This document shows, piece after piece, positions 1 through 8,330 of a stretch of DNA of 59,008 bases. Within the stretch, counting starts at the first letter, position 1. Every line of letters begins with the position of its first letter. Position numbers and translations under genes: made by a program. A model generated the notes under the pieces. That model saw nothing but the letters and a program-made list of their open reading frames with translations. It was not told the origin of the DNA and did no database searches. The stretch spans positions 1-59,008 of the forward strand of contig NZ_JAMBOM010000010.1 of the NCBI RefSeq assembly GCF_023715615.1. Reading direction: 5' to 3'. The DNA is from Sporosarcina aquimarina. GTDB taxonomy: Bacteria > Bacillota > Bacilli > Bacillales_A > Planococcaceae.

Positions 1-127
1 TTCATGATGAGTCCTCCTTGGTATGCAAATTAGGGGTCAATTCGTGCAGATTTGACACCCCGCATCATACCAAGAGGGCTTTTTCTATTCAAGTCCCCGA
101 AAAAGCTTCTAACAGGAATGCTCCTAT
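1..127. repeat. 127-bp terminal inverted repeat, left copy
   Basis: Bases 1-127 are the exact reverse complement of 58882-59008; identity stops at base 128 (T here, versus the complement of C at 58881). Read outwards on the minus strand the repeat contains a T-rich stretch after AAAAAGCCCTCTTGG, an inverted pair CTTGGTATG/CATACCAAG, then AAGGAGG, seven bases and ATG at the extreme end, so an ORF (probably a transposase) begins just outside the window. A length of exactly 127 equals a common assembler k-mer, which suggests that the contig ends in a multicopy element. The element family cannot be named from this fragment. Confidence 0.9.
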
Positions 128-280
128 TGCTTGTATGATTCTCTGCTCTCTATCCATCATCTTCTCACCGTCCTATTTATTAGAGGGTTGAGTACCAAAA
201 AAAGATGCACTTTTTTTAAAATATAAAGAAATTAGTCGTGTTAACCACAGTTTATAGGCAATAAATTGAATAAAAAAAAG

Positions 281-314
281 CCTAACCCCTCCGTTTCTTA
301 AACGAGGAATTAGG
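281..314 (-). terminator. Rho-independent terminator
   Basis: Imperfect hairpin (CCTAACCCCTCCGTTT against AAACGAGGAATTAGG). On the minus strand it is followed by a run of eight T, just past the stop codon of the ASCH-domain gene. The rest of 128-358 shows no coding potential that I can support. Confidence 0.65.
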
Positions 315-358
315 ATAAAAAATTAAATAATTGAGCTGGATAGCTGAATAAATTCCAC

Positions 359-697
359 TTAATAGTTAATCATAAATGCTAAGGTTCCCCACTCTTTTTC
401 TTGCTCTGGAGTGTATATTTCATTTGTTCCATCTATCATTTGTTTCATTGTCCAGCATTCACAGTCGAAATCTTTAAGAGGAATATCATTGTACATTTTT
501 TCAAAAGTATCGTAACTTCTAAGATCTAGTACTTGTACTCTTAGAATTTCATCTTGTTGGGGAACCTTTAAAAATTCTATTAAATCTCCAACTTTGATTT
601 TCCTCCTCTTTTCATCGTTCAATCGGACTTCTACCGTCTTTTTTCCTTCTTTAATAGCGTGAAAATATTCGCCAAACAATCCCATCTGATGCACCAC
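359..697 (-). CDS. ASCH domain protein
   Basis: A 112-residue protein consisting of a single ASCH domain, a PUA-like beta-barrel linked to RNA binding or nucleic-acid processing. The N-terminal half is the recognisable part: GEYFHAIKEGKKTVEVRLND followed by KRRKIKVGDLIEF, the basic, strand-rich signature that forms the presumed RNA-binding cleft. The start is a GTG preceded by GAGGTG; an ATG four codons in is the alternative. It is a single-gene unit followed by its own terminator. Substrate and cellular role are unknown; small bacterial ASCH proteins include ribonucleases and N4-acetylcytidine amidohydrolases, but no specific activity can be assigned here. Confidence 0.8.
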   Translation of the reverse strand: MVHQMGLFGEYFHAIKEGKKTVEVRLNDEKRRKIKVGDLIEFLKVPQQDEILRVQVLDLRSYDTFEKMYNDIPLKDFDCECWTMKQMIDGTNEIYTPEQEKEWGTLAFMINY

Positions 698-826
698 TTA
701 ACAACACCTCACAAACTCTGCATTATTCCTAGTTGCAAAATTTTACCCTCCACCTCAATTAAATGGACCTGTTGCTGAAAAGAGTGTAAACCCTTGTGAA
801 GGAATTGCCACTATTAATAGAGTATG

Positions 827-1267
827 CTAATCCCAACAATTAAAAATAACTTCTCCGTTTGTATTCGGTCTCCAATGTTTCACGTTTTTTAATTCGATCT
901 CTGATAAGTCATGAGAATTGGGATTAAAGGGTTCGTTTAGAAATGCCACTTCTAAAACTGTATAGTATGGTCTCAATTCGTTTATTATATCTTCAGAATC
1001 TAAATAATCAATTTGAAGTTCATTTTCATATGAAGCTATGGCGATATAAGGGAAATATTCATAAAGTAAAATGGACATTATATTTTCATCCATCTTGATA
1101 TCTAGGCGGAAATAATTTAATGGATAACTGGGTGGGATATAACCAATGACTTCACCATGAAATCTCCTAGCAATTTCGTATCCTACCTTTTGAAATAAAT
1201 GTCCATCCATCTTCTTTAAATCTATCTTGTTATTTGCCAAACCTGTAATATACATTGGTAACCGCAT
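827..1267 (-). CDS. hypothetical protein, 146 aa
   Basis: No family recognised. It is a soluble protein without signal peptide or membrane segment, with an acidic middle (LQIDYLDSEDIINELRPYY) and a C-terminus ending NGEVIFNCWD. The start ATG at 1267 is chosen because AGGTGAATT sits just upstream; a GTG three codons earlier has no site of its own. The size, acidity and alternating strand/helix feel resemble immunity-type or SMI1-like proteins, but no diagnostic motif is present. It stands alone between spacers. Confidence 0.6.
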   Translation of the reverse strand: MRLPMYITGLANNKIDLKKMDGHLFQKVGYEIARRFHGEVIGYIPPSYPLNYFRLDIKMDENIMSILLYEYFPYIAIASYENELQIDYLDSEDIINELRPYYTVLEVAFLNEPFNPNSHDLSEIELKNVKHWRPNTNGEVIFNCWD

Positions 1268-1442
1268 ATAATTCACCTAATTCCCACAAGTACTCATGTT
1301 TCTATAATCCATAATTTAAACCAGCACATTTTACAAAAAATCCCCAAATTGAGCACGGATTTTATTCGTGTATTGCCCACCAGTTAGTGATATTAGAAAA
1401 AGTAGAATCTAGGTGCCCCGTGACATTTTAATAGTCGATCCA

Positions 1443-1892
1443 TTAATATGGTTTATGAAAATTAGTATCTTTTGGCATAATTGATGTAATGAATGAAATG
1501 TCATTTTTATTAACTGTATGTGCAAAGAATTCCGTTCCCCAATGCTCTGAGTTGAAAATGGATTGTCCATCTTTACTTAAAAAAATGCTGAACCACTTTA
1601 GTCTTCCGTTGTTGGTTACGTTGTTTCTTAAAATATGTTCTACAATTTCTGGGGTTAAATTTCCTTTATAGTAACTCAATTTAATTTCCGTTGGTATTTT
1701 GGTTAGATTGGAAAAGTAACTGATTTCTTCTATTACTTGTTTTTCATCGTACCATGAATGTATTTCGATTGTGTCTGAGCCTTTCAAGAAATATTCCATC
1801 AATGGAATCCAATATTCATAGTTATCAGTCATTGGAAAGCCGTCATTTTCTAACGAGAATGTAGGTACAGAAAAGTACAACTGATAATTCAT
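1443..1892 (-). CDS. hypothetical protein, 149 aa
   Basis: No family recognised. The start is supported by AGGGGGTG ahead of ATGAATTAT. The protein is soluble and aromatic-rich, with YWIPLMEYFLKGSDTIEIHSW in the first third and a C-terminal half containing FSIFLSKDGQSIF and HWGTEFFAHTV. It does not share obvious sequence with its downstream neighbour at 827 although both are 146-149 residues and both look like small cytoplasmic accessory proteins. It is a single-gene unit. Confidence 0.6.
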   Translation of the reverse strand: MNYQLYFSVPTFSLENDGFPMTDNYEYWIPLMEYFLKGSDTIEIHSWYDEKQVIEEISYFSNLTKIPTEIKLSYYKGNLTPEIVEHILRNNVTNNGRLKWFSIFLSKDGQSIFNSEHWGTEFFAHTVNKNDISFITSIMPKDTNFHKPY

Positions 1893-2003
1893 AACTTAAC
1901 ACCCCCTACCTTATTTTTCATTAATTTCTTATTGCTCTAACTGTATTGTTGAAAGAACACAAATCCTTTTACAATAATTGCGCCCTATAATGGAACAAAA
2001 CAT

Positions 2004-2627
2004 TTAATACATAAATTCAATAGTTTTAGCTGTTCGCTCAGCAGTAGACTTCCCCAAAGTTTGCTCAACAAGATATAGTGCCATGTTAATTCCTGAAGAA
2101 ACACCACCAGAAGTTACGAGATTTAAACTATGAATTACTTTTTTATCCGATAAAACCTGAATATCTGGATGTTTTTCTTGTAAACCTTTGACAGCTAAAT
2201 GATGGGTCGCTGCCTTTTTTCCATCTAACAATCCAGTTGCCCCTAAAATATACGCTCCAGTGCATACTGAACATATGAATTCAATATTCTTCTGTTTTAT
2301 AATCCAATTTATTATATTCTGTTTTTTGGCTATAGATTGTACCGCTCTTAAAGGACCTCCTGGGATTATGAGAATATCCATTTCAGGAGCATCAACAATA
2401 CTAAAATCAGGTTCAATCTTTATTCCTGAGTGGGATCGTACTTTCTTGCCCGTTTCTGTAATAGTACATACGTCAAATGGATTTGAGGGTAATAAATGTT
2501 TTTTATAAAGATTAACAACTTGATCAGCTTTGCTGTATGAGGTAAGGGATAACACTTCTGCAGGACCAGTAAAATCTAAAATATCTACAAAATCATAAAG
2601 TAAAATGCCTACTTTTCTTCTTTTCAT
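2004..2627 (-). CDS. DJ-1/PfpI family protein
   Basis: A class I glutamine amidotransferase-like fold of the DJ-1/PfpI superfamily, closest in look to the isonitrile hydratase/GlxA-type branch. Diagnostic parts are the N-terminal strand KVGILLYDFVDILDFTGP, the DILIIPGGP loop, the nucleophile elbow SVCTGAYILGATGLLDGKKAATHH with its cysteine, and LVTSGGVSSGINMALYLVE near the C-terminus. The start at 2627 has GGGGGAG nine bases upstream; the longer reading frame to 2777 would add 50 residues unlike the family. The region upstream holds a fragment of a GyrI-like regulator, so this may be what remains of a regulator/enzyme pair. Substrate unknown. Confidence 0.85.
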   Translation of the reverse strand: MKRRKVGILLYDFVDILDFTGPAEVLSLTSYSKADQVVNLYKKHLLPSNPFDVCTITETGKKVRSHSGIKIEPDFSIVDAPEMDILIIPGGPLRAVQSIAKKQNIINWIIKQKNIEFICSVCTGAYILGATGLLDGKKAATHHLAVKGLQEKHPDIQVLSDKKVIHSLNLVTSGGVSSGINMALYLVEQTLGKSTAERTAKTIEFMY

Positions 2628-2751
2628 CCAACATTCTCCCCCGTATGAGTCATATGTTTGTAAGATAAATAAATATCCCCCAATGAGTACCTTTTTTCCG
2701 TAAGTGCGCTCTTTTGTAGAGGAAATACCCCAGCATATTACTGGATTGGAA

Positions 2752-2946
2752 CTAATATTCACATAAATTGTTATCAATCGTCTGTGAAGTATATCTTTCT
2801 ACAATTGGCTTTTTCGTAATAGATAGCTTTTTTTTCAATGACAGAAAAAAATTGCTCCCAAATTCACTGACTTCCTCTTTAGTATGGTCCAGCACAAAAA
2901 CAGCATATTTCCCACCGGTAAATTTACCAACTCGTGCTGGTTTCAT
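2752..2946 (-). pseudogene. fragment of GyrI-like / AraC effector-binding domain
   Basis: A 64-codon frame matching only the C-terminal part of a GyrI-like small-molecule-binding domain: TGGKYAVFVLDHTKEEV, then KKPIVERYTSQTIDNNLCEY. In intact members this section follows about 80-90 further residues and ends in a strand such as EIYIPI. Here the N-terminal part is absent, because the next gene ends nine bases upstream, and a stop replaces the last strand. It is probably a remnant of an AraC-type regulator or stand-alone GyrI protein. Confidence 0.6.
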
Positions 2947-2955
2947 GACACAAAT

Positions 2956-3234
2956 TCACTTATTGTTTAGAAAGGGAAAAAGTATAGTTTCTACCCATAT
3001 AGAAAGTTTAGTTTGGGCCTCTTCATGATCTTTTGTCTTAAAAATCAGTACACCGAAATCATTATCTATTTCATATTCTGTACCGAACAGCTTTAGAACA
3101 TCTTCATCATCTAAGTGGTTAAAAAAGACATCCCAAGTACCTTCCTCATTTTCAAATCCAATAGCTTCTATACAGTATTTCCCTTCGTAATAACCAACGT
3201 GCCAATGTCCTTCTCCAACTGACCAAACCCCCAA
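2956..3234 (-). CDS. hypothetical protein, 92 aa
   Basis: Not recognised. It is a small acidic protein starting with TTG behind AGAGGTGA. The N-terminus GEGHWHVGYYEGKYCIEAIGFE looks like two short beta hairpins and the rest contains an acidic stretch (NHLDDEDVLKLFGTEYEIDND) and an amphipathic C-terminal helix. There is no signal peptide. It abuts the GyrI-like fragment, so its downstream neighbourhood has been rearranged. Confidence 0.55.
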   Translation of the reverse strand: MGVWSVGEGHWHVGYYEGKYCIEAIGFENEEGTWDVFFNHLDDEDVLKLFGTEYEIDNDFGVLIFKTKDHEEAQTKLSIWVETILFPFLNNK

Positions 3235-3399
3235 TATACTCTCACCTCTTTATAACTCTTAGTCCAAACATAAACTGCCCTTGGATTAATACGCCTATGC
3301 AAGAAATAAAGTATCCCGATTGCGATATCGACGAAATCTCTTGTAAAACAATCGCCCCCGTTGGTTAAAGAAGAAAATTCCCATGAAATTTACCTGCTT

Positions 3400-4041
3400 T
3401 TAAAATTCATTAATCTCCTTGATTACACTTTTTAATACGTCAATTGAATTTACAGGATCACTCTCATACTGCAAACTATGATTCGCATTAGGAAAAAGTC
3501 TGGAAACGATATTGGTATTGTTGACTAATTGTTTATATCTTTCCGCATTGTAATGACGATCGTTGTCACCTATAAAACACAAACCTCTGTTTTTGCTTTT
3601 TAATATGGTTTCAAAAACATCATCCCTTTGAAGAAGTGGAGTAAGCCACACTGTTTTTGCATTACTAAATTTCTCTCTTTTTAACTCAGAGGTCATAGCA
3701 ATTGTTCCTAATGATTTTCCGATTAGATAAAAATATTCATACGAGTTATTATTTAAAACCTTATCGATAACTGCTCGTACATCGTGTTTAATAGCTTCAG
3801 CGATTTCATCCATACTGAGATTATCATAGAAATTGTTATATGAGTAATTCACTTGTAGCACATCGAAAGATTTGTTTAGAAACACACCAGTTGAATAATG
3901 AAGTAGAGGAGCTTGGACGGTATAGCCTGCTCCAGGAAGCAAAATCGCTATTTTTTTAGAATTTTCATTGGTGCTTAATAATGTAAAGGGAATTTCCATT
4001 TCCTTATAACCCAATATCGAATCTGTTTTTACGGTAAACAT
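3400..4041 (-). CDS. alpha/beta hydrolase
   Basis: A 213-residue serine hydrolase fold protein. The first strand and oxyanion loop read KKIAILLPGAGYTVQAPLLHY, the nucleophile elbow is YLIGKSLGTIA (serine in G-x-S-x-G form GKSLG), a probable acid is in FIGDNDRHY and the catalytic histidine is in NANHSLQYE. There is no signal peptide, so it should be cytoplasmic. The start at 4041 is preferred because AAAGGTGG lies just ahead; the longer frame adds seven residues only. Substrate unknown; most such stand-alone proteins are uncharacterised esterases or acyl hydrolases. Confidence 0.85.
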   Translation of the reverse strand: MFTVKTDSILGYKEMEIPFTLLSTNENSKKIAILLPGAGYTVQAPLLHYSTGVFLNKSFDVLQVNYSYNNFYDNLSMDEIAEAIKHDVRAVIDKVLNNNSYEYFYLIGKSLGTIAMTSELKREKFSNAKTVWLTPLLQRDDVFETILKSKNRGLCFIGDNDRHYNAERYKQLVNNTNIVSRLFPNANHSLQYESDPVNSIDVLKSVIKEINEF

Positions 4042-4086
4042 AGAAATACCACCTTTTTTCATATTGAAAGAAAATTAGCTGTAAAT

Positions 4087-4887
4087 TTACAAGTTACTTG
4101 GCTCACTTGCATTCTTGTCTATGTTGACTATCCATGAAATAATAGTAGTGCTGTCCCGTACTCCTTTTTCTTCAATTACCTTTAATAAATAGCCTATTGA
4201 ATCTTGATGAGGTTTGGAATTGTCAAATGCCTTCATAATTTCGATAGGGTTATGAAAAGAACCATCAGGGCATTCTGTTAATCCATCAGTTGTCAAGAAG
4301 AGATGGTTCATTCCTTTTCTTAATTCCCTGCGACCGGTACTATAACAGGGTACATCCAATTCAAAGGTGTTTACATTTCCTATCCATTCATAAAAATTTC
4401 TTTGGTTTAATAGATGTTGATCCATCTTAGTCAGGTCAGAATGAAACAAATGAAGAATACAATCTCCAACTGAAAACCACCAAACATATTTGTCTTTTCT
4501 TAAAACCATAAGACAAGATGTTTCCCCTTGTATTTCACGACAACTTGCTAAAAAAAGTGGATTCTGGAAAATGCTTATAAGATATTGATCCAATTGGATG
4601 AAAGAATCAGGTAATGACTTGTTGAAAATACTTACTAAATTTACCTCTTCTCTTGTAATTGTTTTTACAAGAAGTTCCGCACTCTCCGCTGAGTTATGAG
4701 CATCAAGAAGCATAGCGAATTCCCAATCCTGTTTCTCATTTGACCAAACTAAACAACCATCCTCGTTTTTATATTGACCTGCGGATGAATTCCCGCCGAA
4801 ACGCCCGATTGTAAGATTGTTGACTTGCTGAATATGCGGTAAGTCAACAAATTGTTCTTGACACCCCACCCAACTAAACTTATCCAA
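4087..4887 (-). CDS. PP2C-type serine/threonine phosphatase
   Basis: A 266-residue stand-alone PP2C phosphatase-like protein. Family landmarks in order: SSAGQYKNEDGCLVW near residue 35 (metal-binding aspartate), FAMLLDAHNSAES (the usual DGHG is DAHN here), GETSCLMVLRKDKYVWWFSVGDCILHLF, FLTTDGLTECPDG and a C-terminal VRDSTTIISWI. The DG-to-DA change in the second metal motif may alter metal binding. Translation starts at TTG behind GGGGGAG. No kinase partner or regulatory domain lies next to it; the gene downstream is the alpha/beta hydrolase. Confidence 0.75.
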   Translation of the reverse strand: MDKFSWVGCQEQFVDLPHIQQVNNLTIGRFGGNSSAGQYKNEDGCLVWSNEKQDWEFAMLLDAHNSAESAELLVKTITREEVNLVSIFNKSLPDSFIQLDQYLISIFQNPLFLASCREIQGETSCLMVLRKDKYVWWFSVGDCILHLFHSDLTKMDQHLLNQRNFYEWIGNVNTFELDVPCYSTGRRELRKGMNHLFLTTDGLTECPDGSFHNPIEIMKAFDNSKPHQDSIGYLLKVIEEKGVRDSTTIISWIVNIDKNASEPSNL

Positions 4888-4981
4888 TTTCCAACTCCCC
4901 CTTTTTCCTTGTTTGAATAAAAATAAAAGCTGTCTGCTAACAGCCTTGTTCTAGTTAAGCCCCGTTTGCGGATTGTGGAGT

Positions 4982-5107
4982 TCATTTTTCCAAGCTACGT
5001 TTTTTCTGAAAGTAAATTGTAGGCAGTAGTATCCCTAAAGAGATTAAAGCTAGTGTTTGAAGCTCTACGTTCCTATATAGAGTTATCAGCCAATCGTAGA
5101 TAATCAT
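4982..5107 (-). CDS. 41-aa single-pass membrane protein
   Basis: A small ORF: ATG with GGGAGGCG ten bases upstream, then MIIYDWLITLYRN, a 15-18 residue hydrophobic stretch (LALISLGILLPTIYF) and a basic tail QKKRSLEK. The layout (short N-terminus, one membrane helix, positive C-terminus) is typical of small inner-membrane regulators or toxin-like peptides. It lies upstream of the PP2C gene with the stop about 95 bases before that start, so the two could share a transcript. Confidence 0.6.
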   Translation of the reverse strand: MIIYDWLITLYRNVELQTLALISLGILLPTIYFQKKRSLEK

Positions 5108-5245
5108 GACATCAACGCCTCCCACACTTCTTCTCATACACTAATCTGGCTCAATTCTTGCACAAGCTTGTTCCCCGATTATGGCAGACTGATACAATAA
5201 GTATAAGCCCTTTCTAATAAGAAAAGTTGCCCTTTATAAAGTCTT

Positions 5246-5884
5246 TTATTTAAGTTGTTCCAACGTGAATGATCTAATCCTAAACACATGATCGCACAAA
5301 ATTTCTATGTCTTCATTGTTGTGACTCGTTAATATAATCGTTTTTCCTTGGGTTTTTAAATCCTTTAGCAATTTTCTAATGTTTTCTACACTATCAATGT
5401 CTAACCCATTAAATGGCTCATCAAGTAACAATATTTCTTGATCTTCCATAATTGCCTGCGCAATTGCCAATTTTTGTTTCATTCCAAGCGAATAATTTTT
5501 TACTTTTTGTTTTATTGTATGTGGTATACCTACCTTATCTAACGTTTCCTTAATTTTTTCATCTGATATTTTATTTTGGATATCTGCTAGGTATCTCAGG
5601 TTTTCAAATCCCGTTTTATCGTCTAAATAACCTGGCCTTTCAATAATAATGCCGAAGTTTTCAGGAAATCTTTTGCTTTTACCAAGCTCATGTCCATTAA
5701 CCAAAACATTTCCTTGATCGGGAAAAACAAACCCACACATCATTTTAAATAAGACAGATTTTCCGGAACCGTTATGTCCTACTATCCCATATGTTTTCCC
5801 TTTTTCAAAGGACGCTGTTGTATTTTCAAACAATGACAATCCCTTATAGGATTTACTAACGTTTTTTAATTCAATTACACTCAT
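5246..5884 (-). CDS. ABC transporter ATP-binding protein
   Basis: The 212-residue nucleotide-binding subunit of an ABC exporter of the BcrA/lantibiotic-immunity type. Walker A is GHNGSGKS near residue 37, the Q-loop position carries the IIIERPGYL variant common in this subfamily, the signature is YSLGMKQKLAIAQ, Walker B is ILLLDEPFNGLD and the H-loop is TSHN. It is the third cistron after two permease genes, 17 bases behind the large permease, and should power both. The start at 5884 has AGGTGG five bases upstream. Function by family: export of, or self-protection from, a peptide or cell-wall antibiotic; substrate unproven. Confidence 0.85.
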   Translation of the reverse strand: MSVIELKNVSKSYKGLSLFENTTASFEKGKTYGIVGHNGSGKSVLFKMMCGFVFPDQGNVLVNGHELGKSKRFPENFGIIIERPGYLDDKTGFENLRYLADIQNKISDEKIKETLDKVGIPHTIKQKVKNYSLGMKQKLAIAQAIMEDQEILLLDEPFNGLDIDSVENIRKLLKDLKTQGKTIILTSHNNEDIEILCDHVFRIRSFTLEQLK

Positions 5885-5901
5885 CATATCCACCTATCTT
5901 T

Positions 5902-7386
5902 CTAAAATGTATAGTCCTTCTTGTTAAGCAGTAATATTAAAACAATTGCTTCGATAATAATATATCCAATCAGCTTTAAAGAGATATAAAATAATTGCTC
6001 GTTTTCCAATAGATAACCCATGCTATTTAATCCGACTGGAACAAAATTATTTAACCTAAATCCAGGCATCATAAAAATAGTAAGTACAAGCAAAGAGATA
6101 AAGCTTTTCAGAACGTCCTTTGTAAATATTGAGACGATAATAACTAATAGTACATAAAATAAAAGTTGGAAAAATCCGTTAATTATAAAATGATAAATCG
6201 TTTGAAACAAATTATCTGTTGAGTCGAACGCATATCCATTCAATCCAGCTATCAAAAATGTAACAACCATTAGGGAAAGTAATAGGGTAATAATAGACTT
6301 AACTATTTTAGGAAACCAACTTAGAAACCATCGGTTCATTGATCGATACCGAATAATTGTAAAATAGCTCATGTCGGACAGATATCTTTGTAATGCCAAT
6401 TGGACGAAGTAGATGAAACCTATAAAAACGACAACATAATACGCAAACGCAAGCAGCGAATACATTTCGTTTGTAGTACCAGTAAAAGTTACGGTTAACA
6501 TGTTCCATATTGGCAAATCCTCGTTTACATACCTTTCAATGTTTATAGATATTCCTAATAAACATAACGACATATAGGCAATAAGCGGATAATTTGCAGT
6601 GGAAAATTGTTTCATACTACTTCGGTTTCTGTCTATGTTATTTACGATAATTAGAGTTATAGTTAGCATCATAATTATGATGATAACTGGGGTAGCGATA
6701 CTATTAAAACTCTTTACTCCATGAAATAAGAGCAAATAATTTGGTGCCTTCAAAAGAGGCAGCGAATCCGGAATGATTTTGAAGCCAGCTGTCCCGAAAA
6801 CAAACAAGAGAACATTCAAATAATGTAATACAGATTGTTTCTTAAATCGTGCATACAGAACACACATGATTAATTGTACGGTTATCAATGTGAGCAAAAA
6901 TAATCCAATTTGTATAGCTAGTGCCACAAATGGAGTAGAAAAATGTGATTGCAACGTATAAAGAATTACATTGCCGGATTCATTTATCGTTCCGATGTCA
7001 CTCCAGCCCATGGAAAATGGCGTATTAATTGCAGTAATAATTATTCCTCCTAAAAACAAACCAATAAAATAGAGATCGAATACAATCAACTGCTTTGCTT
7101 TTGTGACAATCCAATTTTTATAGGAACCCAGTCGTATAAGTTTTGTGTAGTCAAATGTTCGATTTATGTAAATCGATGATAGGAATACCATTAAAGGGAA
7201 TACGTAATAAACCATTAAATATGGGTCATTCAAAGGATTTAAAGTAAAGTCCCAGACATTAGCAGTTATTTGATGTTTTTTTTCCAAGAAACGAATAAAA
7301 TGTCTGTTGCTAAAAGAGACTAATATGATTGGTAAAGTAGCAATAATCCATTTCCATGAAACAACATAGTCTTTTGTCATTCTCAT
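5902..7386 (-). CDS. large ABC transporter permease, 494 aa
   Basis: A polytopic membrane protein with about 12 predicted hydrophobic segments, twice the usual size of an ABC-2-type permease. The two halves look related: YTKLIRLGSYKNWIVTKAKQ in the first half and YFTIIRYRSMNRWFLSWFPK in the second occupy equivalent positions just before a membrane helix, so the gene may be an internal duplication or fusion. It starts one base after the stop of the 264-residue permease (GGGTGG site inside that gene), so the genes are translationally linked. Likely the membrane partner of the downstream ATPase. Confidence 0.75.
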   Translation of the reverse strand: MRMTKDYVVSWKWIIATLPIILVSFSNRHFIRFLEKKHQITANVWDFTLNPLNDPYLMVYYVFPLMVFLSSIYINRTFDYTKLIRLGSYKNWIVTKAKQLIVFDLYFIGLFLGGIIITAINTPFSMGWSDIGTINESGNVILYTLQSHFSTPFVALAIQIGLFLLTLITVQLIMCVLYARFKKQSVLHYLNVLLFVFGTAGFKIIPDSLPLLKAPNYLLLFHGVKSFNSIATPVIIIIMMLTITLIIVNNIDRNRSSMKQFSTANYPLIAYMSLCLLGISINIERYVNEDLPIWNMLTVTFTGTTNEMYSLLAFAYYVVVFIGFIYFVQLALQRYLSDMSYFTIIRYRSMNRWFLSWFPKIVKSIITLLLSLMVVTFLIAGLNGYAFDSTDNLFQTIYHFIINGFFQLLFYVLLVIIVSIFTKDVLKSFISLLVLTIFMMPGFRLNNFVPVGLNSMGYLLENEQLFYISLKLIGYIIIEAIVLILLLNKKDYTF

Positions 7387-7387
7387 A

Positions 7388-8182
7388 TTATTCCACCCAA
7401 ACCTTATTCTTTAATTTAATGGAAATTAGCAAGCCTACTATTGCTACAATCAGCGTAATGAATGGAACAAAAACTACCCATACCGGCTGAGAAGTAATCA
7501 AAAACGGAAAGACCGAATAGACAGGCGAAAATGATTCAATACCTAATACACCTGTTACGAAATTCATAATAAACCACCATAAAAACGGAATCGTTAATGC
7601 TACAAACCTGTTCTTAATAAGAATTGAAAACAAGTAAGCTACTGTTACATAAAGGGCACCATTGATAGCGACCCATATGGAATAGACGACTCCGTAAAGA
7701 AATACGGACTTTTCAGCCAAAAACTCGAAGGTGCCCACTGAGACAGGTTCATAATAATCTGCTTCATACTGAATCACATTAAAGAATCGATCTAAATATT
7801 CAATAAACATAAAAGGGATAAATATCATTGAAAACACAACAATCAATGTCACAATGCCATTCACAAGTCCTTTTGCAAAAAGATAATCCGTCAGCCTAAC
7901 CCTTGGTTTAACATAGAGAAGAAAGTTGTTTTTCTTTTCATTTGCATATGATCCAGAAAACAAAGGAACTAGTAATATCGGAAATAACAAAGCAATTGCA
8001 GAACTGCTAAGAAGTTGTGAATGAACCTCAAATGGTCTAAAAAATTGATAAGAGCCATTAATTATCGGAATCACCACGATAAGAGGTAAAAAGATGAGAA
8101 CCATACTAAAAAGAAAGAATCGCACCGATAATGCTTTTTTGAATTCACTGAATATAAGATGTTTCAACTTATCTACACTCAT
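7388..8182 (-). CDS. ABC-2 type permease, 264 aa
   Basis: A six-segment membrane protein of ABC-2 permease type: cytoplasmic N-terminus LKHLIFSEFKKALSVRFFLFSM, a large loop after helix three with the acidic stretch YEADYYEP, and terminal helices up to LLISIKLKNKV. It opens the exporter operon together with a 17-codon ORF whose stop is three bases before this ATG. No ribosome site precedes the ATG itself (the upstream bases read AACAATTAAGAA), so its translation probably depends on the small ORF. Expected to act with the 494-residue permease and the ATPase. Confidence 0.8.
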   Translation of the reverse strand: MSVDKLKHLIFSEFKKALSVRFFLFSMVLIFLPLIVVIPIINGSYQFFRPFEVHSQLLSSSAIALLFPILLVPLFSGSYANEKKNNFLLYVKPRVRLTDYLFAKGLVNGIVTLIVVFSMIFIPFMFIEYLDRFFNVIQYEADYYEPVSVGTFEFLAEKSVFLYGVVYSIWVAINGALYVTVAYLFSILIKNRFVALTIPFLWWFIMNFVTGVLGIESFSPVYSVFPFLITSQPVWVVFVPFITLIVAIVGLLISIKLKNKVWVE

Positions 8183-8185
8183 TTC

Positions 8186-8239
8186 TTAATTGTTATGATT
8201 TGAGTATAAATGAGGCTCCTTAAACTCAAATTTACCCAT
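8186..8239 (-). CDS. 17-codon leader ORF of the exporter operon
   Basis: The reading frame MGKFEFKEPHLYSNHNN has a consensus AAGGAGG seven bases before its ATG, the best site in the operon, and ends three bases before the start of the first permease, which has none. This arrangement is typical of translational coupling. Whether the peptide is merely a leader or a functional signal is unknown; it is hydrophilic and has no double-glycine processing motif. Confidence 0.5.
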   Translation of the reverse strand: MGKFEFKEPHLYSNHNN

Positions 8240-8293
8240 CCTTAAATCCTCCTTAATTCTAGTTGTTAGAAGACAAGATGACTAAATACAAAA

Positions 8294-8320
8294 AAGATAG
8301 CATGGCATTCATGCTATCTT
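8294..8320 (-). terminator. terminator of the sensor-kinase gene
   Basis: Perfect 11-bp inverted repeat AAGATAGCATG / CATGCTATCTT with a five-base loop, followed on the minus strand by TTTTTGT. It lies ten bases beyond the kinase stop and separates the two-component genes from the exporter operon, which must therefore have its own promoter in 8240-8293. Confidence 0.85.
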
Positions 8321-8330
8321 GAAACAAGAC

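Noticed and set aside
4749..4985. 78-codon minus-strand ORF
   Set aside because: Out of frame with, and mostly inside, the PP2C gene; the real small ORF here is 4982-5107.
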